This document shows, in pieces, positions 51,146-61,344 of a DNA stretch of 64,000 nucleotides. Made by a program: the position numbers and the translations under genes. The notes under the pieces were generated by a model that made no database searches, was not told the DNA's origin, and saw only the letters and a list, made by a program, of their open reading frames with translations. Every line of letters starts with the position of its first letter. Positions within the stretch are counted from its first letter, which is position 1. This DNA comes from CAVQGM01 sp963712065 (GTDB lineage: Bacteria; Actinomycetota; Acidimicrobiia; Acidimicrobiales; Acidimicrobilacustridaceae), in NCBI GenBank assembly GCA_963712065.1, contig CAVQGM010000002.1, positions 682,001 through 746,000 on the forward strand, in the 5' to 3' direction.

Positions 51146-51550
51146 TCAGACCTGCGACTCGCCCTCCGGGCCGGGCGGGATCCAGCGGCGGGCGTAGCGC
51201 CAGGTCAGCTCGACCGGGCGTCCGATGAGCTCGGCCAGCTCGACGAGCACGTCGTGGGGCCAATGGCAGCGGTCGGTCATGGTGACGCGCCGGCCGTCGA
51301 CGGTGACGGCGACGAGCCGGGTGCCGGTGAAGGCCAATCGCTCGACGTCGCGCCGGGCGACCCGGACCGTGTGGCCGTCGCTCGCCCGGGCCAGGAGGTG
51401 CTCGGGGCGCACCTGGAGCGCCACCCCCGGCCACCCCCACCATCGGGCGCGGTACTCGATCCACAGGTCGCGGAAGCTCACGCCGCGCGGCACGGTCCGA
51501 GGGCACGCCTGCTGGTCGAGCGGCGGTAGGCGGTTCTCCATCGCGGACAC
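51146..51550 (-). CDS. Hypothetical protein, no family recognised
   Basis: The 134-residue protein has no signal peptide or membrane helix. Visible features are a WIEYRARWWGWPGVALQVRPEHLL stretch (about 30-53) and a likely small beta domain (VRVARRDVERLAFTGTRLVAVTVDGRRVTMTDRC). It ends in ELTWRYARRWIPPGPEGESQV. GTG at 51550 and ATG at 51541 are both possible starts. It is divergent from queA, 22 nt away, and converges with ruvB. Confidence 0.6.
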   Translation of the reverse strand: MSAMENRLPPLDQQACPRTVPRGVSFRDLWIEYRARWWGWPGVALQVRPEHLLARASDGHTVRVARRDVERLAFTGTRLVAVTVDGRRVTMTDRCHWPHDVLVELAELIGRPVELTWRYARRWIPPGPEGESQV

Positions 51551-51558
51551 CCGTTCCC

Positions 51559-51564
51559 TAGCCT
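51559..51564 (+). promoter_or_regulatory. Candidate leaderless promoter -10 box (TAGCCT) for queA-tgt
   Basis: TAGCCT lies 8 nt before the queA ATG with no ribosome-binding site between. Confidence 0.5.
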
Positions 51565-51572
51565 GGCTGCCG

Positions 51573-52594
<1,022 letters not shown>

Positions 52595-52598
<4 letters not shown>

Positions 52599-53728
52599 GC
52601 GTCCCCCTCGACGACGCCCCGGTCCTGCGCGTGGACATCGCCGCCCGCGACGGTCGGGCCCGCACCGGTCGGGTGCACACGGCCCGTGGTTCGTTCGCCA
52701 CGCCGTGCTTCATGCCGGTCGGCACCCGCGGCACCGTGCGAGCCCTCGCCTCGCCCGACCTGGCCGCCCTCGGGGCCGAGGTCGTGCTCGGCAACACGTA
52801 CCACCTGATGCTGCGGCCCGGGGCCGACGTGGTGGCCGAGCTGGGCGGCCTCCACGGGTTCTCGGCCTGGGACGGCCACCTGCTCACCGACTCGGGCGGG
52901 TACCAGGTGTTCTCGCTCGGGCCCAAGGTCGACGACGACGGTGCCACCTTCCGGTCGACCTACGACGGCAGCACCCACCGCCTCACGCCCGAGCGCGCCG
53001 TCGAGCTGCAGCAGCTCCTGGCCGCCGACATCCAGATGCAGCTCGACGTGTGCCCGCCGCTGCCATCGCCGGCCGGGGTGCTGCGGTTGGCCGTCGACCG
53101 GACGGCGGCGTGGGCGGGCCGGGCCAAGGCGGCCATGGCCCCGGCGCGGGCCGAGGGCAGCCGCCAGGCCCTCTTCGGGATCGTGCAGGGAGGCGTCGAT
53201 CCCGAGCTGCGACGACTGAGCGCGGCTCGGGCGCTCGAGATCGGCTTCGACGGCTACGGCATCGGCGGGCTGTCGGTGGGGGAGCACCGCGACGAGATGC
53301 TCCCGGCGCTCGACGCCACCACCGAGGTGCTCCCCGAGCACCTGCCCCGCTACCTCATGGGCGTCGGCGACCCGGTCGCCATGGTCGAGGCCATCGCCCT
53401 GGGGGTCGACCTGTTCGACTGCGTGCTCCCCACCCGGCTGGCCCGCCACGGCACCATCCTCACCTCGGAGGGCCGGCTCAACCTCCGCAACGCCCGCTTC
53501 GTCCGCGACGGCGGTCCCCTCGACCCGGCGTGCGACTGCTCGGTGTGCGCCACCTGGTCGAGGGGCTACCTCCGCCATCTGCTCGCCGTGCAGGAGCCCA
53601 CGTCGCAGCGGCTGCTCACCCTCCACAACGTGCACTGGACCCTGGGTCTGGTCAACGCGGCCCGGACGGCCATCGTCGAGGGTCGACTCGACGCGCTGCG
53701 GGCCGAGACGCTGGCCATCTGGGGCTGA
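52595..53728 (+). CDS. tgt: Queuine/preQ1 tRNA-ribosyltransferase
   Basis: The 377-residue TIM-barrel enzyme has TPCFMPVGTRGTVRAL, GNTYHLMLRPG, LTDSGGYQVFSL with the catalytic Asp near 99, GIVQGGVDPELR and DLFDCVLPTRLARHG with the second Asp. Zinc ligands are CDCSVC (about 312-317) and the later His in TLHNVHW. It exchanges guanine-34 for preQ1 in tRNAs with GUN anticodons. The GTG start overlaps queA. Confidence 0.97.
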
Positions 53729-53826
53729 TCGACACCTCGGGGGCCGGTGCTCCGACCTCCGACCCCGAAGGTCCCTCCGCTACCCTGGCCGCGATCCTGC
53801 CCGCTCACCCGACGGTGTCGCCCCCC

Positions 53827-54180
53827 ATGCTGCCCACGATCATCCTGCTCGTCCTGTTCGTCCTCATGTGGGTGGTGCTCATCGTCCCCCGCCAGCGGGA
53901 GCTGCGGCGCCACCAGGCCCTCATGCGGGAGCTCGAGGTGGGCGACGAGGTCATGATGGGCTCGGGCATCTACGGCACGATCACCGAGCTCGACGACGAC
54001 ATCGTCCACCTGTCGCTCGGGCCCGGCGTCGAGATCAGGGCGGCCCGGCGGGCGGTGGCCGCCAAGGTGCCCGAACCGGGCGCGACGACGCCGGAGCTGG
54101 CCGAGGCCGGCGACGAGGTCGAGGCCGAGGCGATCGATGCCGCGGTGGTCGACGAGCCCCCGGCCGACGGTCGCTCCTGA
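53827..54180 (+). CDS. yajC: Preprotein translocase subunit YajC
   Basis: The 117-residue protein has one N-terminal membrane helix (2-20, LPTIILLVLFVLMWVVLIV). The YajC domain follows, with PRQRELRRHQALMRELEVGDEVMMGSGIYGTI, and then an acidic tail. It accompanies SecDF in the accessory translocase, and secD follows at 54361. The 99-nt gap after tgt contains a TACCCT box at 53781-53786. Confidence 0.9.
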   Translation: MLPTIILLVLFVLMWVVLIVPRQRELRRHQALMRELEVGDEVMMGSGIYGTITELDDDIVHLSLGPGVEIRAARRAVAAKVPEPGATTPELAEAGDEVEAEAIDAAVVDEPPADGRS

Positions 54181-54360
54181 GCAGCGCCTGGCCGCCGGTG
54201 CCGGTGCGTCGGGCCGCGGTGTCGGGGGTCGCCCCGCTCCGCTAGTGTGCGACGCCGGCCCTGCCGCGAACCGACGCCATGACCGACCCGTCCGCCTTCC
54301 CACCGCTCGTCGCCGAGCACCTGCGCACGCCCCCCTCCGGGCGTCCGACCCGCTGACGTC

Positions 54361-56130
54361 ATGCGCCGCCGCCGTGGCCTCGTCGCGCTGGTCTCGATCG
54401 TGGTCGTGGCGGTCGTCGCCCTCGGGCTGACGTTCGCCTTCGGCAACTCGCCCCTCCTCGGCCTCGACCTGCAGGGTGGTGTCTCGGTCACCCTCCAGCC
54501 GAAGGACGAGGCCGACGCCGAGGCGCTCGACGAGGCCCGCGCCATCATCGAACAGCGGGTGAACGCCCTCGGGGTGGCCGAGCCCGAGATCACCCGGCAG
54601 GGCGACACGATCCTCGTGCAGATCCCCGGCGTGAAGGACAAGGACCGCGCCCTCGAGCTGGTCGGCCAGACCGCCGAGCTGCGGTTCCGCCCCGTGCTCG
54701 CCGAGCTGCCGCCGACCGGCGTGCCGACCGACGCGGCCACGACCGACACCTCGGCCCCCGCCGACCCGAACGCCACGACCACCGCGCCCACCGACCCGGC
54801 CGCCGTCGACAGCTCGACTACCACGAGCCCGGACGGGCAGGAGGAAGGTCTCGGAGTCACGGGCGGCAGCGAGGGCGAAGCCGCGCTCGGCGCCCAGGAC
54901 CCGACGAGCACCGACAGCACGGTCTCCGACACCGGCAGCACCGACACCACCGCGCCCACCGACGCCGCGGCGACCACGGACACGACGGCGACGGCCGGCA
55001 CCGACCCCGCCACCGCCACGGCCCAGCCGACCACGCTCCCGACCACGCTGCCCGACGACGTCTGCCTCACCGGCGTCCCCGAGGACCAGGACCTGCCCGA
55101 CCAGCCGGTGGTGCTGCCGCTGTGCGATCCCGAGACCAACGAGCTGCTCGCCGTGTACCAGCTCGGTCCCACCCTCCTCACCGGCGAATCCCTCGAGACC
55201 GCCCGGGCGACGCTGAACTCGCAGAACGGCCAGTGGGTCGTCAACCCGGTCTTCCGGGGTGGCGCCGGCGGCATCGACCTGTTCAACGCCGCCGCCGGCC
55301 AGTGCAACCCGCCGAGCCAGACGTGTCCGACCGGTCGGCTCGCCATCGTGCTCGACGCCCGGGTGGTGTCGGCGCCGTCGATCAACGAGACCACGTTCCA
55401 GCGCGACCAGATCCAGATCTCGGGCAGCTTCACCGAGGGCTCGGCCAAGGACCTCGCCACCGCGCTCAAGTACGGCGCCCTGCCGGTCGAGTTCGAGCAG
55501 CAGCAGGCCCAGATCGTGTCGGCCACCCTCGGCCGGGACGCCCTGGAGGCGGGGCTGTGGGCCGGCCTCGTCGGGTTCATCCTCGTCGCCGGCTACATGA
55601 TCGCCTTCTACCGGCTGCTGGGCCTGCTCGCCATAAGCAAGCTGGTGATCGAGGGCGCGCTGCTGTGGTCGGTGATCGCCTACCTGGGCGAGAGCGCCGG
55701 GCTCGCCCTCACCCTCGCCGGTGTCACCGGCCTGATCGTGTCGATCGGCGTGTCGGTCGACTCGAACGTCGTGTACTACGAGCACCTCAAGGAAGACGTC
55801 CGCAACGGCCGCACCATCCGGTCGGCCACCGACAAGGCGTTCCACACCTCGTTCCGCACCATCCTCGCCGCCGACCTGTCGTCGCTCATCGGCGCCTTCC
55901 TGCTGTGGTGGCTCACCATCGGGGCGGTGCGCGGCTTCGCCTTCTACCTCGGCCTCGCCACCGCGCTCGACCTCGTCGCCTCGTACTTCTTCATGCGACC
56001 GGCGGTCGCCCTCGCCACCAAGTCCGACCTGGCCCAGCGCAAGCCCGGTTGGTTCGGCCTCCCCGGGGCGCCCGTCACCACCGAGCCGGGCGACGCCCAC
56101 GATCGCGACACCGTCGAGGTGGGCTCGTGA
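54361..56130 (+). CDS. secD: Protein translocase subunit SecD with Thr-rich insertion
   Basis: The 589-residue protein has a signal-anchor helix (9-27), then GLDLQGGVSVTLQP and the P1 base (IIEQRVNALGVAEPEITRQGDTILVQIPG). A low-complexity Thr/Asp/Pro-rich insertion (about 118-232) interrupts the periplasmic domain. P1 head motifs (LAIVLDARVVSAPSINE) and five C-terminal membrane helices follow, with GLIVSIGVSVDSNVVYYEHLKEDVRNG carrying the conserved Asp. It uses proton motive force to pull translocated proteins. It overlaps secF by GTGA. Confidence 0.95.
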   Translation: MRRRRGLVALVSIVVVAVVALGLTFAFGNSPLLGLDLQGGVSVTLQPKDEADAEALDEARAIIEQRVNALGVAEPEITRQGDTILVQIPGVKDKDRALELVGQTAELRFRPVLAELPPTGVPTDAATTDTSAPADPNATTTAPTDPAAVDSSTTTSPDGQEEGLGVTGGSEGEAALGAQDPTSTDSTVSDTGSTDTTAPTDAAATTDTTATAGTDPATATAQPTTLPTTLPDDVCLTGVPEDQDLPDQPVVLPLCDPETNELLAVYQLGPTLLTGESLETARATLNSQNGQWVVNPVFRGGAGGIDLFNAAAGQCNPPSQTCPTGRLAIVLDARVVSAPSINETTFQRDQIQISGSFTEGSAKDLATALKYGALPVEFEQQQAQIVSATLGRDALEAGLWAGLVGFILVAGYMIAFYRLLGLLAISKLVIEGALLWSVIAYLGESAGLALTLAGVTGLIVSIGVSVDSNVVYYEHLKEDVRNGRTIRSATDKAFHTSFRTILAADLSSLIGAFLLWWLTIGAVRGFAFYLGLATALDLVASYFFMRPAVALATKSDLAQRKPGWFGLPGAPVTTEPGDAHDRDTVEVGS

Positions 56131-57230
56131 GCTGGCTCGGCAAGCTCGACCGCGGCGAAGCCGACATCGACTTCCGGAAGTGGTGGAGGCGCGGGGCGGT
56201 CTTCTCGGGGGTGCTGATCCTGCTCAGCGTGCTGTCTCTGTCCACGCGGGGCCTCAACCTCGGCATCGACTTCGAGGGCGGGACCTCCTGGGAGTCGCCG
56301 GCCCCGGGGGTGGGCGTGGCCGAGGCTCGCGAGGCCTTGAGCGGCGTGGGGCAGGGCCAGGCCAAGATCCAGATCGTCGGCTCCGACACCCTGCGGGTGC
56401 AGGCCGGGGTCGACGACCCCGAGACGCAGCAGGAGGTCCGCGACGTCCTGGCCGAGCTCGGCGGTGTGCCCGCCGGCGACGTGAGCGTCAGCACCGTCGG
56501 GCCGTCGTGGGGCGAGGAGATCACCCGATCGGCCCTCCGGGCCCTCGTCGTGTTCCTGATCGTGATCACGATCTACCTGTCGATCCGTCTCGAGTGGGAG
56601 ATGGCGGCCGGCGCCATCGTCGCCCTCGTCCACGACATCCTCATCAGCGTCGGCGTGTACTCGATCTTCCGGTTCGAGGTCACGCCGGCCACGGTGATCG
56701 CGTTCCTCACGATCCTCGGCTACTCGATCTACGACACCATCGTCGTCTACGACAAGGTCAAGGAGAACGAGGGCCGGGTCGGGCTGGCCGGGCGCATGAC
56801 CTACACCGAGATGCTGAGCGCCTCGATGAACCAGGTGCTCGTCCGGTCGCTCAACACCACCATCACCTCGCTGCTCCCGGTGGTCTCCCTGCTGGTGGTC
56901 GGTTCGTGGATCCTCGGCGCCGTCACCATCCAGGAGTTCGGCATCGCCCTGTTCGTCGGCCTGCTCTCGGGTGCGTACTCGTCGATCTTCATCGCCGGCC
57001 CCACGGTCGCCCTCCTGAAGGAACGGCAGGCCAAGTACCGGCAGATCCGCGAGCGCCTGGCCCAGAGCCGGGCCCAGGGCGGCGGCATCCCCGTCACCAC
57101 GGCCGCGCCGGCGGAGCCGGTCGGCGACGCCGCCGCCGAACCGGCCTCCGGCGGCGGTCGCCCCAAGCCGGCACCGACCCCGCAGGGGGCGATCCCACCC
57201 CGCCCTCGCAAGAAGGGCAAGCGACGCTAA
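56127..57230 (+). CDS. secF: Protein translocase subunit SecF
   Basis: The 367-residue protein starts at a GTG overlapping the secD stop. It has LGIDFEGGTSWESPAP in the first periplasmic part, SALRALVVFLIVITIYLSIRLEWEMAAGAIVALVHDI, and FLTILGYSIYDTIVVYDKVKENEG with the conserved Asp. The C-terminal tail (about 305-367) is Pro/Gly/Lys-rich. It forms the SecDF complex with the upstream product. Confidence 0.95.
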   Translation: MSWLGKLDRGEADIDFRKWWRRGAVFSGVLILLSVLSLSTRGLNLGIDFEGGTSWESPAPGVGVAEAREALSGVGQGQAKIQIVGSDTLRVQAGVDDPETQQEVRDVLAELGGVPAGDVSVSTVGPSWGEEITRSALRALVVFLIVITIYLSIRLEWEMAAGAIVALVHDILISVGVYSIFRFEVTPATVIAFLTILGYSIYDTIVVYDKVKENEGRVGLAGRMTYTEMLSASMNQVLVRSLNTTITSLLPVVSLLVVGSWILGAVTIQEFGIALFVGLLSGAYSSIFIAGPTVALLKERQAKYRQIRERLAQSRAQGGGIPVTTAAPAEPVGDAAAEPASGGGRPKPAPTPQGAIPPRPRKKGKRR

Positions 57231-57231
57231 G

Positions 57232-57237
57232 TAGGCT
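57232..57237 (+). promoter_or_regulatory. Candidate leaderless promoter -10 box (TAGGCT) before the rel leader ORF
   Basis: TAGGCT lies 6 nt before the ATG of a 12-codon ORF at 57244, directly after the secF stop. It is identical to the box before thrS. Confidence 0.45.
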
Positions 57238-57243
57238 GGACGC

Positions 57244-57282
57244 ATGACGGCGCCGGTCGACCTCCCACCAGCGAGGAGCTGA
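57244..57282 (+). CDS. Candidate 12-residue leader peptide upstream of rel
   Basis: The ORF encodes MTAPVDLPPARS and stops 5 nt before the rel GTG. The AGGAG of rel lies inside its last sense codons, so its translation would open or block that site. A TANNNT box sits 6 nt before its ATG, as for other apparently leaderless genes here. It could also be the 5' part of a leader with no coding role. No characterised homologue is known to me. Confidence 0.3.
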   Translation: MTAPVDLPPARS

Positions 57283-57287
57283 GGGCC

Positions 57288-59513
57288 GTGGCCACCGTCG
57301 ACCGGGTCCTCCCGTGGCGGCGCAACAGCGCGCCCCCCTCCGAGGAGGTCGCGCCCCTGGTCGCCACCTACCGCGACCGCCATCCACGCGCCTCCACCGC
57401 CCGCATCGCCCGGGCCTACGAGCGGGCCGCGGAGGCCCACCGGGGCCAGACCCGCAAGTCGGGTGAGCCCTACATCACCCACCCCGTCGCCGTGGCCAAG
57501 GTGGTGGCCGAGCTGGGGCTCGACGACATCACGGTGTCGGCCGCCCTGTTGCACGACGCGGTCGAGGACACGGGGATGTCGCTCGACGACGTGGAGCTCG
57601 ACTTCGGCGCCGAGGTCGCCGAGATCGTCGACGGGGTCACCAAGCTCGACCGCCTCAAGTTCGACTCCAAGGAGGCCCAGCAGGCGGCCACGATGCGCAA
57701 GATGCTGGTGGCGATGGCCAAGGACCTGCGGGTCCTGATCATCAAGCTCGCCGATCGGCTCCACAACATGCGCACCGTGGCCGCCATGCCGGCGTGGAAG
57801 CAGGAGCGCACCGCCCAGGAGACGCTCGACATCTACGCGCCGCTGGCCCACCGGCTCGGCATGCAGGACATGCGCCAGCAGCTCGAAGACCTCGCCTTCG
57901 CCGCGCTGCACCCCAAGCGCTACGCCGAGATCGACCACATGGTCGCCACCCGCTCGCCCGAGCGCGACCTCTACCTGATGCAGGTCATCGAGGAGGTGCG
58001 CCAGCGGCTGAAGGAGCTGCGCATCACCGCCGAGGTCACCGGTCGCCCGAAGCACTACTGGTCGATCTACGAGAAGATGGTGGTCAAGGGCAAGGAGTTC
58101 GACGACATCTTCGATCTGGTGGGCATCCGGGTCGTCGTCGACACGGTCAAGGACTGCTACGCGGCGCTCGGCTCGATCCACTCCACGTGGAAGCCGGTGC
58201 AGGGTCGGTTCAAGGACTACATCGCCATGCCCAAGTTCAACCTCTACCAGTCGCTGCACACCACGGTGGTGGGGCCGCAGGGCAAGCCACTCGAGGTGCA
58301 GATCCGGACCCGCGAGATGCACAGTCGGGCCGAGTTCGGCGTCGCCGCCCACTGGAACTACAAGGACGATCACGGCTCGAGCGCCGATCTGGCCTGGCTG
58401 AACCGCATCGTCGACTGGCAGCGGGAGACCGAGGACCCCGACGAGTTCATGGCCAACCTGAAGGTCGACCTCGAGCAGGACGAGGTCTTCGTCTTCACGC
58501 CGAAGGGCAAGGTGATCACCCTGCCCAAGGGGGCCACCCCGGTCGACTTCGCCTACGCCATCCACACCGAGGTCGGACACGCCTGCATCGGCGCCCGGGT
58601 CAACGGGCGGCTCGTGCCGCTCGACTCCGAGCTGCAGTCCGGGGACTCCCTCGAGATCTTCACGTCGAAGGTCACCGGCGCGGGGCCGTCCCAGGACTGG
58701 CTGACGTTCGCCCGCACCCACCGGGCGGCCAACAAGATCCGGCAGTGGTACTCACGGGAGCGGCGTGAGGACGCCATCGACAACGGCGCCGACGAGCTCA
58801 TCCGGGCCATGCGCCGCGAGGGCCTGCCGGTGCAGAAGATCCAGCAGTCGAAGACGCTCGACGAGGTCGCCCTCGCCCTCAACTACACCGACCTCGATGC
58901 CCTCAAGGCGGCCATCGGCGAGAACCACGTGTCGGCCAAGTCGGTGGCCGAACGGGTGCGCAAGCACCTCCAGGACGTCGACCCGACCCGCGAGGAGCAG
59001 CTCCCCACCACGGTGCGCGAGTCCGGAACCCGCCGGCGTCGGGCGCAGGAGAGCTCGGGTGTGCACGTCGAGGGCCTCGACGACGTGATGGTGCGGCTGT
59101 CGCGGTGCTGCACCCCGGTGCCCGGCGACGAGATCATGGGCTTCGTCACCCGGGGACGCGGCGTGTCGGTGCACCGATCCGACTGCGCCAACGCCATGTC
59201 GCTCGCCCAGGGCCAGTCCGACCGGCTGATCGACGTGGAATGGGACCAGGAGCCCCAGGGGTCGTTCGTGGCGTCGATCGAGGTGAAGGCCCTCGACCGA
59301 GCCCGCCTGCTCCGAGACGTCAGCGCCGCGCTGGCCGACCACCACGTCAACATCATCTCCTGCAACACGATCACCGGCTCCGACCGCATCTCCAAGATGC
59401 GGTTCGACTTCGAGCTCGGCGACCCGTCCCACCTCGACTCGGTGATCGGGTCGATCAAGCAGATCGATTCCATCTACGACGCCTATCGCGTGCTCCCTGG
59501 GAGCGGGGGCTAG
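57288..59513 (+). CDS. rel: Bifunctional (p)ppGpp synthetase/hydrolase Rel
   Basis: The 741-residue protein has the long RelA/SpoT layout. The HD hydrolase domain (about 60-205) carries YITHPVAVAKVVAEL, HDAVEDTG and IKLADRLHNMRT. The synthetase domain (about 245-400) carries GRPKHYWSIYEKM, FDLVGIRVVV and PKFNLYQSLHTTVVGPQGKPLEVQIRT. TGS (about 405-465) carries VFVFTPKGKVITLPKGATPVDFAYAIHTE. A zinc-finger-like part carries LSRCCTPVPGDEIMGFVTRGRGVSVHRSDC, and an ACT domain lies at about 665-741. Intact HD residues predict both synthesis and hydrolysis. GTG at 57288 is taken as start. No apt gene lies between secF and rel, unlike in mycobacteria. Confidence 0.96.
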   Translation: MATVDRVLPWRRNSAPPSEEVAPLVATYRDRHPRASTARIARAYERAAEAHRGQTRKSGEPYITHPVAVAKVVAELGLDDITVSAALLHDAVEDTGMSLDDVELDFGAEVAEIVDGVTKLDRLKFDSKEAQQAATMRKMLVAMAKDLRVLIIKLADRLHNMRTVAAMPAWKQERTAQETLDIYAPLAHRLGMQDMRQQLEDLAFAALHPKRYAEIDHMVATRSPERDLYLMQVIEEVRQRLKELRITAEVTGRPKHYWSIYEKMVVKGKEFDDIFDLVGIRVVVDTVKDCYAALGSIHSTWKPVQGRFKDYIAMPKFNLYQSLHTTVVGPQGKPLEVQIRTREMHSRAEFGVAAHWNYKDDHGSSADLAWLNRIVDWQRETEDPDEFMANLKVDLEQDEVFVFTPKGKVITLPKGATPVDFAYAIHTEVGHACIGARVNGRLVPLDSELQSGDSLEIFTSKVTGAGPSQDWLTFARTHRAANKIRQWYSRERREDAIDNGADELIRAMRREGLPVQKIQQSKTLDEVALALNYTDLDALKAAIGENHVSAKSVAERVRKHLQDVDPTREEQLPTTVRESGTRRRRAQESSGVHVEGLDDVMVRLSRCCTPVPGDEIMGFVTRGRGVSVHRSDCANAMSLAQGQSDRLIDVEWDQEPQGSFVASIEVKALDRARLLRDVSAALADHHVNIISCNTITGSDRISKMRFDFELGDPSHLDSVIGSIKQIDSIYDAYRVLPGSGG

Positions 59514-59760
59514 GGCCGGGCAGACTGCGGCAGGGGAGGGTCGTGCACGCGGTTCGAGTGTCGCCATGCCTTCTGCGGCCCCTTGCCGGCGATCGCGAAG
59601 GTGTCGCTGACCCCCAGTGTCTTGGACGTCGAGCCGGTCTGGGGCTTCGCCCCCCGTAGACCCGACCGGGTAGACCCGACCACGACGCGGGTGGGTGATC
59701 CGCCCCTCGGTGTGCCGTGGTTGCCCGAGATCCAGCCGACCGCCGGCTCGCCGAGCGGCT

Positions 59761-61059
59761 TCAGGCGGCGTCGAACCGGAGCCGGCCGGGGCCGTCGGGC
59801 GTCGGCCGGTCGGGGTCGGATCGCCGGCGGTCGGGCGAGGCCCGGTCGGGCGGGTCGGGGCCTGCGCGTGGGTCGCTCGGTGATCGATGCTCGTCGGGTG
59901 GGTGCCAGGTCCAGGATCCGGGGCCGCCGCGCAGGTCGTGGCCGCGGTGGGTGATGAGGTCGTGGTGGTGGGCGCACACGGTGGCGAGCTCGTCGAGGGT
60001 GGTGCGGCCGGTGTCGGCGAACGGGACGGTGTGGTGGACCTCGAGCCGGCGGGTGCTGGCACAGCCGGGGACGACGCAGCAGCGGTCGCGGACCAGGAGG
60101 GCGTCGTCGATCTCGGGGGGCCGGCGGCGGCCGAGGCGGACGATGCGGTGGACGTCGGTGCCGTCGGTCTCGACGAGCGACACGAACGGGTTGGTGCCCC
60201 ACATCTGGCGGGCGACGGGGACGGGGACGGGGCCGATGCCGGCGATCTCGCAGGTCTCACCCGGTTGGGTGCGGCCGCGGAGCACGGCGGTGTCGGTGAC
60301 GTGGATGTACACCCGCGGGTCGCGCCCCGGTGTGGATCCGTCACCACCCGACGATGACGCCCGGATGAGGCGCACCATGGCGTCGGAGGCGAGGTGGCGG
60401 TCGGGGTCGCGTCGCCCGGCCCGGTACGCGGCTCCTTGAAGGCGTGTTCGCGGTGGCGTTGGTGCAGGGAGACGAACTCGCTGTATTCGTCGAGGGTGGT
60501 GCGCCAGTGGACGTTGCCCATGCCGTCGTCGTCGACGAAGGTCCTCAGCTCCCGGTCGTGGCGTTGGCGGGCGTAGCGGCGCTGCTCGTCGGGGTCCCCG
60601 GCCGCCCTCGCCGCGGCCGCGGCCTTCTTGAGCTGCCCGAGATCGGCCCGCTTGGCCGTGTCGAGCAGGTCGTGCTCCGACGCCGGGTCGACCTCGGCCG
60701 CTCGGGCGATCGCCGCCGCCTGGTCGATCGACACCGCACCGGCGCGCACCGCGTCACCGGTCGGACCCAGATGTTCGAGCTTGCGGGCGGTGTCGACCAG
60801 CTTGCCGACACCGCCCGGTGACTCCCCGGTCCTGGTGGCCAGGAACTCCCGCACCGACCGAGAGCCCGACGCCTGCCAGGCGTTGGCCTCCTCCACCCTC
60901 TTGGCGGCGAGCGCCTGCCCGGTCTCGGCCAGCCGCTTCATCTCGGCGAACAGCTCGACCGCCTCGACCGCCTGGGCCCCGGTCAGGCACGCCCGGCTCG
61001 AACCCGGCCACCGCGGCCTGCAGGCCGTCCCGAACGGTCCCCAACTCCATGCCGACCAT
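59761..61059 (-). pseudogene. DUF222-HNH endonuclease gene, copy 2, frameshifted
   Basis: Three frames together spell DUF222 plus HNH. Frame A starts MVGMELGTVRDGLQAAVAGFEPG (ATG at 61059). Frame B runs LTGAQAVEAVELFAEMKRL to SLHQRHREHAFKE. Frame C runs AYRAGRRDPDRHLASDAMVRLIRAS to the stop at 59761 and contains the intact HNH core (CCVVPGCASTRRLEVHHTVPFADTG, CAHHHDLITH). Breaks lie near 60990 and 60430, the same junctions as in copy 1 but with different base changes. Homology with copy 1 begins about 20 nt outside the start codon and ends at the stop. Confidence 0.75.
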
Positions 61060-61344
61060 CGTAGCGAACACCAGTTCGACTCGTCAACGACGAACCGATG
61101 ACGATGCGGGCGTCACCGCCGGCGCGGAGGGGCCACCGAGCGCCGGTCCACGATCAGACCGGCTCCGGCACCGATCCCGGTCACGAACCCGACGACACCG
61201 ACCGCCGAGGCAGCTCATCGGGCACCACGGACCGGAAGGCCGGCCCACGAGTGGAGGGAGCTGACGATGGAATCGAGACGGACCTGAACGCCGGCCCGCG
61301 ACACGGCGGACGGGGTTCGAGATGAAGCCGGGCAGGCCGGCAGC

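Noticed and set aside
55944..58721. Long minus-strand open frame of 925 codons opposite secD, secF and rel
   Set aside because: It is antisense to three well-conserved genes and its translation is low-complexity Gly/Arg/Val/Asp typical of GC-rich antisense frames.
59514..59760. Gap after rel searched for a tRNA or transposon remnant
   Set aside because: It shows only a short GGGGC-TTC-GCCCC hairpin (59641-59653) and a small TAGACCCGACC direct repeat. No cloverleaf or transposase motif could be drawn.
61098..61325. Possible 75-residue ORF between the HNH pseudogene and the membrane protein gene
   Set aside because: It has no ribosome-binding site, no recognisable fold, and Arg/Gly/Pro-rich composition like other random frames.
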